Shown piece by piece: positions 20,069 through 27,214 of a stretch of 64,000 nt of DNA. Under the pieces are notes generated by a model. The model had not been told where the DNA came from. It did not search any database and worked only from the letters and a program-made list of their open reading frames with translations. Where the stretch lies: NCBI GenBank assembly GCA_029255365.1, contig JAPFQF010000005.1:1-64000 (forward strand), in the 5' to 3' direction. Made by a program: the position numbers and the translations under genes. How positions within the stretch are numbered: position 1 is the stretch's first letter; each line of letters begins with the position of its first letter. This DNA comes from Candidatus Nitrosopumilus sp. GTDB lineage: Archaea; Thermoproteota; Nitrososphaeria; Nitrososphaerales; Nitrosopumilaceae.

Positions 20069-21055
20069 ATGAATTCTAATTTGCTGATTGTTTTACTGCT
20101 GATAATATTTCCGCTCTTTTTCGCAGATTCTTTTGCTAGTGTCAATGACTTTACCACTGACAAAATATCGTACGGCACTGATGATTTTATAATTATTTCT
20201 GGCAGTGTCGATTACAACCCTGATCTTTTCTCAATAATTATCCAAATTATCACCCCCGGCGGATCTGGTTTGGCCCACGTTGACAGCGTTATTCCAAACA
20301 GTGACGGAACTTTTAAAAAAACAATTCATGCCGGTGGCCCTACCTGGTCCGAAAATGGTAAATACACGATTAAGATTTCTTACGGCGGAAATTTGGAAAA
20401 ATTCATAGAGTATGAAAAATCATCCGAGTATGTTCCTGGCATTTCGACACCGCGCCTTTCAACACCTGGCACCTCTACCAACGATTATTTTGTTGAGAAT
20501 CCTAAAATGAGGATTCTGGGATTTCCCTCTCTTGATAACTCGCCACAATACTATATCGACAGGTACAACAACGAACCTGGTTACAGATCGTGGTTTGATT
20601 CCCAGTTCCCGCTTTACACTGTTTATGAAGTCGTTGGATACAAATCCACACACGTTGAAAATTTCCCATCACTTGACACTCCCCCACAGTACTATATCGA
20701 CAGATACAACAACGAACCTGGTTACAGATCGTGGTTTGATTTTCAATTTCCAGGACAAACAATTTACGACATACTGGGATTTTCCACGTATGTTCCTGAT
20801 TGGATAAAGACGTATGCTGAAAATTGGGCTGCTGGTGATATTTCTGACAATGAGTTCATGGACGGCTTGGATTTCATGCTGAAAAACAAGATAATGGTAA
20901 TTCCAAATATCAATTCTGCCGCTTCCTCCGTTGATGAAATCCCTCACTGGTTTAGAAATACGGCTCACTGGTGGTCCATCGACCTTATTTCCCAACAAGA
21001 ATTCATCAATTCCATAAAGTATCTTATCCAAGAAGACATAATTTTAGTTGAATAG
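20069..21055 (+). CDS. Secreted protein with internal duplication and two Trp-rich modules
   Basis: About 328 residues from ATG 20069 (MNSNLLIVLLLIIFPLFFAD is a signal peptide; the track's TTG at 20057 is less likely). An Ig-like beta domain (SGSVDYNPDLFSIIIQIITP) is followed by two near-identical 47-residue units (PQYYIDRYNNEPGYRSWFD) and two C-terminal Trp modules (VPDWIKTYAENWAAGDISDN and IPHWFRNTAHWWSIDLISQQ). Likely an exposed structural or adhesive protein. Confidence 0.78.
   Translation: MNSNLLIVLLLIIFPLFFADSFASVNDFTTDKISYGTDDFIIISGSVDYNPDLFSIIIQIITPGGSGLAHVDSVIPNSDGTFKKTIHAGGPTWSENGKYTIKISYGGNLEKFIEYEKSSEYVPGISTPRLSTPGTSTNDYFVENPKMRILGFPSLDNSPQYYIDRYNNEPGYRSWFDSQFPLYTVYEVVGYKSTHVENFPSLDTPPQYYIDRYNNEPGYRSWFDFQFPGQTIYDILGFSTYVPDWIKTYAENWAAGDISDNEFMDGLDFMLKNKIMVIPNINSAASSVDEIPHWFRNTAHWWSIDLISQQEFINSIKYLIQEDIILVE
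20543..20741 (+). repeat. 58-bp direct repeat inside the secreted-protein gene
   Basis: Units at 20543-20600 and 20684-20741 differ at 2 of 58 bases and are spaced 141 bp (47 codons), in frame. Such high identity points to a recent duplication or ongoing gene conversion. Confidence 0.9.
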
Positions 21056-21094
21056 TTTAGAATCCTTTTAATTCTATAATGCAATGGTAATTCT

Positions 21095-21550
21095 GTGAAA
21101 GCTACTTTTGGTGCAGGATGTTTTTGGCATGTTGAGGACTTGCTAAACAAAACAAAGGGAGTGAAGTCTACTGCAGCGGGGTACATTGGAGGGCAACTTA
21201 CAAACCCCACATACGAAGAAGTATGCACCGACAAAACTGGTCATGCAGAAGCGGTGGAAGTTGAATATGACCCGGATGAAATTTCTTTTGAAGAATTGCT
21301 GGACGTATTTTGGTCAAACCACAATCCTACGACATTAAATCGACAGGGCCCTGACGTTGGAATTCAGTATCGCTCAGCAATTTTTTACCACGATGAAAAG
21401 CAAAAAGAAATTGCAGAAAAATCAAAACAAGAGTTGGAAAAATCAGCCAAATTCAGCGATCCTATAGTTACTGAGATAGTTCCTGCCCCTACATTTTACA
21501 AAGCAGAAGAATACCATCAGAAATATTTCAAAAAACACGGATTTTCTTAG
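21095..21550 (+). CDS. msrA: Peptide-methionine (S)-S-oxide reductase MsrA
   Basis: 151 residues, GTG start. It reduces methionine-S-sulphoxide in oxidised proteins. The catalytic GCFW motif is at the N-terminus ([11 protein letters not shown]), then [17 protein letters not shown] and [12 protein letters not shown], and ends [11 protein letters not shown]. The catalytic Cys and the substrate-pocket residues are present. Standing alone between secreted-protein and hydrolase genes. Confidence 0.96.
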   Translation: MKATFGAGCFWHVEDLLNKTKGVKSTAAGYIGGQLTNPTYEEVCTDKTGHAEAVEVEYDPDEISFEELLDVFWSNHNPTTLNRQGPDVGIQYRSAIFYHDEKQKEIAEKSKQELEKSAKFSDPIVTEIVPAPTFYKAEEYHQKYFKKHGFS

Positions 21551-21933
21551 ACTGTTTACCCGTAAGACTGGGATCTTTGGTGTATGTGTCCCTTTGACTC
21601 TTCCACGAATTTCTTTACTTGCACGCCGAGTGATTTTTCTACTTATCCACCCGCCCTGAATTCTGAACTTGGCAGCGCGCAAATTGAACAAATTCCAGCA
21701 ACTGCGAACTCGCAATTCGTATCCGATGTGACGGCCAGTCCAATCCCCTGATGGAATTTTTAGGTTCGTCTGACTGATGGCACTTTTGGATTTTTTTTAT
21801 ATCCAATCCGCGTCTATTTTTATGCCGAAAACCACTCCGAATTTCAAATAACATGAAAATGTATTTTGATATATGTCTATCTGATCGCACAATTCGTTAA
21901 GGCTTATCTAGTGATTATAATTCACCCAAAACG
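21551..21933. other. 383-base spacer without supported gene
   Basis: The first part (about 21560-21750) is visibly richer in G+C than the surrounding DNA and is open in several frames on both strands. A minus-strand frame reads LFNLRAAKFRIQGGWISRKI without a good start and runs into msrA. No tRNA fold or known RNA signature is evident. The last 60 bases are AT-rich promoter-like sequence for the downstream hydrolase. Confidence 0.4.
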
Positions 21934-22725
21934 GTGGAAGATAAATTCCTTGAAATTGACGGACGCAGGATTAGGTACTTGGAATCTGGCAGTTCTAAAA
22001 ATACACTCGTACTACTTCACGGCTTAGGTGCTTCTGCTGAACGGTGGAGTCATGTTGTTCCCCTCTTTGTAGACCGTTTTAGAGTTATAGTCCCAGATTT
22101 AGTTGGATTCGGATACAGTGACAAACCTACGGTGGATTATACTCTTGATTTTTTCACAGACTTTCTTGAAAAGTTTTTCACCGCATCTAAAATCTACAAA
22201 CCTAACATCGTCGGCTCTTCACTGGGGGGCCTAATTTCCGCGGAGTATGCTGCATCTCACTCTGATGAAATTGAAAAACTCGTTCTTGTATCCCCTGCCG
22301 GGATTATGAAGAAATCCACCCCTGCACTTGACGCGTATATCATGGCAGCTTTGTATCCTAATGAAGTCAGTGCGAAACATGCGTTTGAGATGATGGAAGG
22401 TTCTGGAAAAAGCATTGAAGACAATATTGTCAGTGGGTTTGTAGAGCGAATGCAACTGCCTAATGCCAAACTTGCATTCATGTCTACTGTTTTAGGGCTG
22501 AAAAACTCTGACTTTATCGTATCCAAGCTACAATCTGTCTTGACGCCAACCTTGATTATTTGGGGTGCAAATGATCCTGTGATTCCAATTGAATATGCTG
22601 ATGATTTTGTTTCGGCAATTCCTGATTGCAAATTTTACAAAATGGATGGATGTGGACATACTCCGTATGTCCAGAAACCTCAAATTTTTGCTTCAAAAGT
22701 GTTGGAATTTTTGAACGATACTTAG
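21934..22725 (+). CDS. Alpha/beta hydrolase next to PHA genes
   Basis: 263 residues, GTG start (MEDKFLEIDGRRIRYLESGS). Oxyanion motif HGLG, nucleophile elbow GSSLGG with catalytic Ser, acid in WGANDPVIP and the catalytic His in GCGHTPYVQKP. Its position 35 bases upstream of the PHA granule genes suggests a role in PHA turnover (depolymerase or hydroxyacyl ester hydrolysis), but that is inferred from context only. Confidence 0.88.
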   Translation: MEDKFLEIDGRRIRYLESGSSKNTLVLLHGLGASAERWSHVVPLFVDRFRVIVPDLVGFGYSDKPTVDYTLDFFTDFLEKFFTASKIYKPNIVGSSLGGLISAEYAASHSDEIEKLVLVSPAGIMKKSTPALDAYIMAALYPNEVSAKHAFEMMEGSGKSIEDNIVSGFVERMQLPNAKLAFMSTVLGLKNSDFIVSKLQSVLTPTLIIWGANDPVIPIEYADDFVSAIPDCKFYKMDGCGHTPYVQKPQIFASKVLEFLNDT

Positions 22726-22730
22726 ATTCA

Positions 22731-22738
22731 TTTAAATA
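22731..22738 (+). promoter_or_regulatory. TATA-like box of the AbrB/phasin operon
   Basis: TTTAAATA lies 23-30 bases upstream of ATG 22761, the spacing expected for a leaderless archaeal transcript. Confidence 0.5.
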
Positions 22739-22760
22739 TCAATTATTCCAATCATTACCT

Positions 22761-23186
22761 ATGAGTGGTAATCAAAACCTATACGATCCTTCTGAGATGT
22801 TCAAGTCTTGGATTCAAAAAAGTGGACGCGCTCAAGCAGAATTTATGAAAAATTTTGGCTCTTTGATGTCGAATCAGTCCAGTCAAACATTCAATCCTTT
22901 GGAAACGTTGAAAGGAGTTTCTGACAGTGCACGACAAACTCAATCTAATATGATGGATAACATGTCTACCATGCAAAGTAAAAGCATGGATACGATGTTT
23001 AGCATCGGTCAATTGCTTCCCTCGTTTATGAATTGGGGTGCTTACAAGACCACAATCAGCAGTAATGGAAGAATCTCCATTCCTGAGGCTGAACGCAACG
23101 CCCTGGGTTTAGGGGACGGCGATTTAGTCCAAGTCATTATCTTGCCAATAGCAAAAAAATCAAAAAATAAGGAGGTGAAACAATGA
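22761..23186 (+). CDS. PHA granule-associated protein with C-terminal AbrB/SpoVT domain
   Basis: 141 residues from ATG 22761; the track's longer start at 22626 lies inside the hydrolase gene. The N-terminal about 90 residues are a Gln/Ser/Met-rich amphipathic helix of phasin type (SWIQKSGRAQAEFMKNFGSL). The C-terminus is a swapped-hairpin AbrB-type DNA-binding domain (TTISSNGRISIPEAERNALG). In haloarchaea an AbrB-domain protein, PhaR, represses the pha operon and binds granules; this looks like a functional counterpart. It overlaps the next start by ATGA. Confidence 0.8.
   Translation: MSGNQNLYDPSEMFKSWIQKSGRAQAEFMKNFGSLMSNQSSQTFNPLETLKGVSDSARQTQSNMMDNMSTMQSKSMDTMFSIGQLLPSFMNWGAYKTTISSNGRISIPEAERNALGLGDGDLVQVIILPIAKKSKNKEVKQ
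23171..23177 (+). promoter_or_regulatory. Strong Shine-Dalgarno site of the phasin gene
   Basis: GGAGGTG, five bases before ATG 23183, is complementary to the 16S 3' end (CACCTCC at 12474-12480). It lies inside the upstream coding region, as expected for internal operon genes in an archaeon whose first genes are mostly leaderless. Confidence 0.85.
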
Positions 23187-23611
23187 GTAAGAACGAAACA
23201 ACACAAACAAAATCACAAGATGTGTTTTCTGTATCTCAAGAAAATGTAGACAAGATCTTCCACGGTATAAAACAATCAGTACCGCAATATCATCAGTCAA
23301 TTACAAATGTGCAGCAGGAATACCTTCAAGCATACGAAAACGTAGTGGGTTCAACTATCTCGCTACAAAAAGAATATGTGAAGAAAGCGGGTATTGCAGC
23401 AAACATTCCTGAGGCAACATTGAAGGTAATCCATTATGCGACTGAAGAATTTGTAAAGGCAGCTTCTATACAAAACCAGGTGACACTTGCAACAATAGAT
23501 GCAACACAACAGAATATCAAAACATTCAACGATAATGCAAAATCATTTGCTGACCTGAACAGAAACATTCTACAGTCTTGGATTTCTGCATTCACTGCAA
23601 AAACAAACTAG
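23183..23611 (+). CDS. Phasin-like PHA granule protein
   Basis: 142 residues, all helical, rich in Gln/Thr/Ala, without membrane segments (VDKIFHGIKQSVPQYHQSIT, NPAT-like helices AYENVVGSTISLQKEYVKKA). The composition and amphipathic pattern fit phasins, which coat PHA granules. Co-transcribed with the AbrB-domain protein (ATGA overlap, strong SD) and convergent with phaC/phaE. Confidence 0.75.
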   Translation: MSKNETTQTKSQDVFSVSQENVDKIFHGIKQSVPQYHQSITNVQQEYLQAYENVVGSTISLQKEYVKKAGIAANIPEATLKVIHYATEEFVKAASIQNQVTLATIDATQQNIKTFNDNAKSFADLNRNILQSWISAFTAKTN

Positions 23612-23643
23612 CGAGCAATCAATTTTTTTAATTTTTTCCTTTT

Positions 23644-24708
23644 TTATGATCTTTCGGCCAACCATGCTCCTAGCTCAGGCAACACTTTTTTCTGAGACAG
23701 GGAGCTAGCTATCATACCTACATGTCCTGTTGGATACATTCTAAGGGTTTTGTCCTCGCTTCCGATGGCGTAATGGAGGGGCATGCTGCACTCTGGTGAA
23801 ACCAAGTGGTCTCCAACTGCAATCTGTGTGAATGTTGGCATGTCTATTTTTTTCAAATCTATGCGCTCTCCTCCGACATACATTTTGTTCTGGATTAACA
23901 AATTGTCCTGGTAGATGTCTTTGATCCACTGCTTGAACAATTCTCCTGGTATTGGCGGTGTATCGCCCAACCATTTTTCAACTCTGAGGAAATTATCCAC
24001 GTATTTCTTGTTGTCTATGTTTTTGAAGAATTTCACGTATTTTTCAATTCCTTGCTCAAATGGCTTTAGAACCGAGAAACAATAGTACATGAATTCCGGA
24101 GGCATGTTGCCTATGGTGTCTACCATTTTGTCCACGTCCATGTGTTTGGCAAGATTGCTGATTACTGTGGTGTCTCGCCACCCGTCAATTACTGGGGCTG
24201 TGGCAATGTAATTTTTTACGTTTTCTGGATGTAGCGCCGCATATGCCGTTGCAATTGTTCCTCCGGTACAATACCCCTGAATTGATATTTTTTCATTCGA
24301 TGACTCGTTCTTGATGTGTTCTACAGCCGAATCCAGATACCCGTTTACATAATCATCAAAATCCAGATACTTGTCCATGCTAGTTGGCGATCCCCAGTCC
24401 AACATGTACAAGTCAAATCCCTGCAACAGCAGATTTCTGACCCAGCTTTTTTCCGGCTGAATGTCTAGTATGTGATATCTGTTGATTAGCGCATAAGAGA
24501 TTAGCAATGGCGTCTTGTGTTGTTTTTCTGTAAGTGGTCTGTAATGCAGCAATCTGGTTTTATCTAATTCGTGAACTACGTCGTGTGGTGTCACCTCCAA
24601 ACTGATTTCATCTGGGGCAGATACCAGTTTTGGGGCGTCCATTACATTTTTGGTAAATTTTAACATCTCCTCTATGATTTTTGGATCTATCTTGGATTCG
24701 CTGTTCAT
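23644..24708 (-). CDS. phaC: Class III poly(3-hydroxyalkanoate) synthase subunit PhaC
   Basis: 354 residues, typical of class III PhaC (about 355). It polymerises (R)-3-hydroxyacyl-CoA. The lipase-like box has catalytic Cys, GYCTGGT; the other catalytic residues are Asp in VGDHLVSPE and His in PTGHVGMI. YMLDWGSPT is a further PhaC signature. It overlaps phaE by the ATGA at 24705-24708, so the two subunits are translationally coupled. Confidence 0.95.
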   Translation of the reverse strand: MNSESKIDPKIIEEMLKFTKNVMDAPKLVSAPDEISLEVTPHDVVHELDKTRLLHYRPLTEKQHKTPLLISYALINRYHILDIQPEKSWVRNLLLQGFDLYMLDWGSPTSMDKYLDFDDYVNGYLDSAVEHIKNESSNEKISIQGYCTGGTIATAYAALHPENVKNYIATAPVIDGWRDTTVISNLAKHMDVDKMVDTIGNMPPEFMYYCFSVLKPFEQGIEKYVKFFKNIDNKKYVDNFLRVEKWLGDTPPIPGELFKQWIKDIYQDNLLIQNKMYVGGERIDLKKIDMPTFTQIAVGDHLVSPECSMPLHYAIGSEDKTLRMYPTGHVGMIASSLSQKKVLPELGAWLAERS

Positions 24709-25277
24709 TTTTTTGACATCTCTTTTTTCTTTAGTTCCAATTCTAGCTTGCCTACCCTTTTCTTAAGGGAGTGCATTTCTTTGTACACTTCATCAATCTC
24801 TTCTTTACTGGGAAGATTTGCTGACTGTAAAATTACATTTGTAATGTTGTTCCAATGTTTAGTCAATTCGAGCTCTTTTGAAACAAGTTTCCCATAATTT
24901 TCCCCGAATTTTTTTGAGTCAAACAGTTCGGTAAAATCGTTGTCAAAAATATCTATCCAGATTCTTTTGAAAGTCTCAATCTGCTCTACATCTTGTGGCA
25001 CTTCGGGAGCTTTTAGGTTGACTTTCTTTTGAGCTACTTCCCACGCGTTTGCCAGCTGTTTGTAGTATTCTGTAAGGTATTCGTTGAACCCCATCAGGTC
25101 TTCGTTGATTTCAATCAGCTCTGTAGTTATTTTTTTTGAATTGCTGGCGAATGCTCTCATGGGCCCCGTCGATGTCAATGCCTGTGGCTTGCTGGACATC
25201 AAATACATGATGTCTGTCCAAAACAGCGACAAATGCTTGTAGTAATCTGTGATGTTTTTTGAGGAATCTTCTTGCAC
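24705..25277 (-). CDS. phaE: PHA synthase subunit PhaE
   Basis: 190 residues, GTG start, helical. The C-terminal PhaE signature LPSKEEIDEVYKEMHSLKKR is clear. PhaE is the non-catalytic partner required by class III PhaC; archaeal PhaE proteins are shorter than bacterial ones (about 180 against 350), as here. First gene of the phaEC operon. Confidence 0.93.
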   Translation of the reverse strand: MQEDSSKNITDYYKHLSLFWTDIMYLMSSKPQALTSTGPMRAFASNSKKITTELIEINEDLMGFNEYLTEYYKQLANAWEVAQKKVNLKAPEVPQDVEQIETFKRIWIDIFDNDFTELFDSKKFGENYGKLVSKELELTKHWNNITNVILQSANLPSKEEIDEVYKEMHSLKKRVGKLELELKKKEMSKK

Positions 25278-25330
25278 AGATATCCATTATTACAGATCGC
25301 AATAAATAGTTCGATTTCTAAATCAGACCC

Positions 25331-25723
25331 ATGGATAATGTTGACGATCTTGAAAAAATGTGTCGCAAAATTATCGCTTTAGACCCCAAAATGCGTTCAG
25401 CTAGGCTCATCAACAGCAGAGGCCATCTTACAGCTGGCGGAATGAAGGATGGCATGCTGTCTCTTGAATCCCAAAAACAAGACGAAATGATGTTCATGGA
25501 ACTTGCATTGCGTGTTCGAATGAGGCATGAATTCGATGTAGAGTTTGGAGAAGTGCATTTTTCAATGTCCTATCGAGATAAAGTCATCGTCATGAGTTTT
25601 CCTCTGAATGGCGACAATGTGCTGCTACTGTCTTGTGAAAAGGATATTGATTTTGGCAAGCTGCCTTTTGAAGTTCTAAAAATTATCGAGCCTTTGAAAA
25701 AATCCCCGATGAACACGTTCTGA
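25331..25723 (+). CDS. Small conserved archaeal protein (DUF6659-like), paralogue 2
   Basis: 130 residues, ATG start (MDNVDDLEKMCRKIIALDPK). It is a paralogue of 19638-20009 (see there) with the same pattern: helix, RxxxLxxxGxLxxGGxKxG strand pair, then DKxIVMSFPL. Function unknown; a small ligand- or protein-binding sensor domain is plausible. Confidence 0.68.
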   Translation: MDNVDDLEKMCRKIIALDPKMRSARLINSRGHLTAGGMKDGMLSLESQKQDEMMFMELALRVRMRHEFDVEFGEVHFSMSYRDKVIVMSFPLNGDNVLLLSCEKDIDFGKLPFEVLKIIEPLKKSPMNTF

Positions 25724-25760
25724 CCGTAACAACTTAATCCGCCGTTTCAAATTGCTAGCC

Positions 25761-26171
25761 ATGGGCCTGGAGCAATATGTCAGTTGGTCTGAAATTGACT
25801 CTTTGGTTGGACTGCTTTCCAACCTTGTTTTGAAATCCAAGAGAGAGTTTTCCAGCATTTCCACCCTGAGCAGAGGCGGGCTGATTCCGTCTCGTCTGTT
25901 GGCAGACTATTTGGGTATAAAAAAAATATTTGTGGATGAAAAAACAATCTCTTCTGATTCCATATTTGTCGACGATATTTTTGATTCTGGTAAAACTTTT
26001 GATAAAATCATTTCAAAGTCAGATGATCCTGCAAAATTACTTTATGTTACTTTGTTTGCAAGGCGCGGAAAAAAATTCCCGCCGCAGTTAATCTACGGGA
26101 AGGAAACCGACAATGACGCCTATGTTGTGTTCCCTTGGGATAAGATAGAATTTGAGATGTCTGAGAAGTGA
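25761..26171 (+). CDS. Phosphoribosyltransferase-domain protein
   Basis: 136 residues from MGLEQYVSW (track start 25752). The type I PRTase fold shows the PRPP loop SIFVDDIFDSGKTF and a PP loop RGGLIPSRLLAD. It resembles xanthine/hypoxanthine-guanine PRTases of the Gpt type, ending FPWDKIEFEM, where VFPWE is the Gpt-like motif. Likely purine salvage; the exact base is uncertain. Confidence 0.85.
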   Translation: MGLEQYVSWSEIDSLVGLLSNLVLKSKREFSSISTLSRGGLIPSRLLADYLGIKKIFVDEKTISSDSIFVDDIFDSGKTFDKIISKSDDPAKLLYVTLFARRGKKFPPQLIYGKETDNDAYVVFPWDKIEFEMSEK

Positions 26172-26176
26172 TTTAC

Positions 26177-27103
26177 TTATTCGTCATCACTTATCATTTG
26201 CCTTAGCCCTGCACACCTGTTTCTTATGGTCACTTCGGTAACTCCTGACGCAATTGAGATGTCTTTTTGAGATTTGACTTCCCCAGTGCTAATGCATGCA
26301 AGATAGAGTGCGGCAGCCGCAATTCCCATCGGGTCTTTTCCTGCAACCATACCCATCTCTTTAGCTCGATTTAAAATCATGATTGCTTTACGCTTGCTTT
26401 TTTCGCTTAGTTCCGCAATGCTTGCAATTCTGGATATGCCTCTTACAGGATCAACTACTGGCATTTTTAATTCAAGCTCTCTGAAAATCAACCTGTAGCA
26501 TCTTGCAACATCTTTTCTTCTGATGTTGATCCCCTTTGCAACGTCATCCAATGTTCTAGGCGTTTCAGTATTTCTGCATGATGCATACAGACAAGCGGCT
26601 ACCAGCCCTTGAATTGAGCGACCGCGGACCAATTTTTTCTCCATCGCTTTTCTGTAAATGTACGCAGCTTTTTCAATTACTGCATCCGTTAATGCAAGTT
26701 TATCTTTTAGTTTGTCCATTTCATTAAGTGCCTGTCTCAAATTTCTATCTGCTGATGAGTGAGCTTGACTTCTGCTGTCCCAAGTTCTTAGTCTCTCGAT
26801 TGAGCTTTTTACGCTTGCGGATAGCGGCTTTCCTGTGGCGTCTTTATTTGCAGCGCCAATGACTGTTGATAGCCCCATGTCGTGCATCGTCAGAGATGTT
26901 CCCGCTCCCGTTCTAGCTTTACTTCCTTCGTCGTTTGAAAATGAACGCCATTCGGCACCTGTATCTGTAATCTTGTCTGTAACCACTAAACCGCATTTAC
27001 TGCAGAATAATTCCCCTGTGTTTTGGTCTGTAACCAATTTATTATCACCACAAGACGGACATTTTGGACTTGACATCATCGTATTTTTAAGCATAATACG
27101 CAT
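26177..27103 (-). CDS. tfb: Transcription initiation factor TFB (first of two)
   Basis: 308 residues. N-terminal zinc ribbon (CPSCGDNKLVTDQNTGELFC plus SKCG), B-reader/linker (WRSFSNDEGSKARTGAG), two cyclin repeats and a C-terminal HTH (VTEVTIRNRCAGLRQMISDD). It recruits RNA polymerase with TBP to TATA/BRE promoters. The start could be at the inner ATG (MMSSPKCPSC). A second TFB lies at 51067. Multiple TFBs are common in Thaumarchaeota and may give promoter choice. Confidence 0.96.
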   Translation of the reverse strand: MRIMLKNTMMSSPKCPSCGDNKLVTDQNTGELFCSKCGLVVTDKITDTGAEWRSFSNDEGSKARTGAGTSLTMHDMGLSTVIGAANKDATGKPLSASVKSSIERLRTWDSRSQAHSSADRNLRQALNEMDKLKDKLALTDAVIEKAAYIYRKAMEKKLVRGRSIQGLVAACLYASCRNTETPRTLDDVAKGINIRRKDVARCYRLIFRELELKMPVVDPVRGISRIASIAELSEKSKRKAIMILNRAKEMGMVAGKDPMGIAAAALYLACISTGEVKSQKDISIASGVTEVTIRNRCAGLRQMISDDE

Positions 27104-27214
27104 AATTGAAAAAATAGGTTATTATTCATTTTACCAAATATCTGCAGGTTAATTGTGTGTAGGTTGAGCTAACCAACATTCTAGTTTTTTAGAACACGAT
27201 CTGGTTTTATAATT

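Noticed and set aside
21443-21890. Two minus-strand track ORFs between msrA and the hydrolase
   Set aside because: They use weak starts, one runs into msrA, and neither resembles a known family; kept only as an unexplained region.
22626-22760. Upstream extension of the AbrB-domain protein in the track
   Set aside because: It lies inside the hydrolase gene; ATG 22761 has a TATA box at the proper distance.
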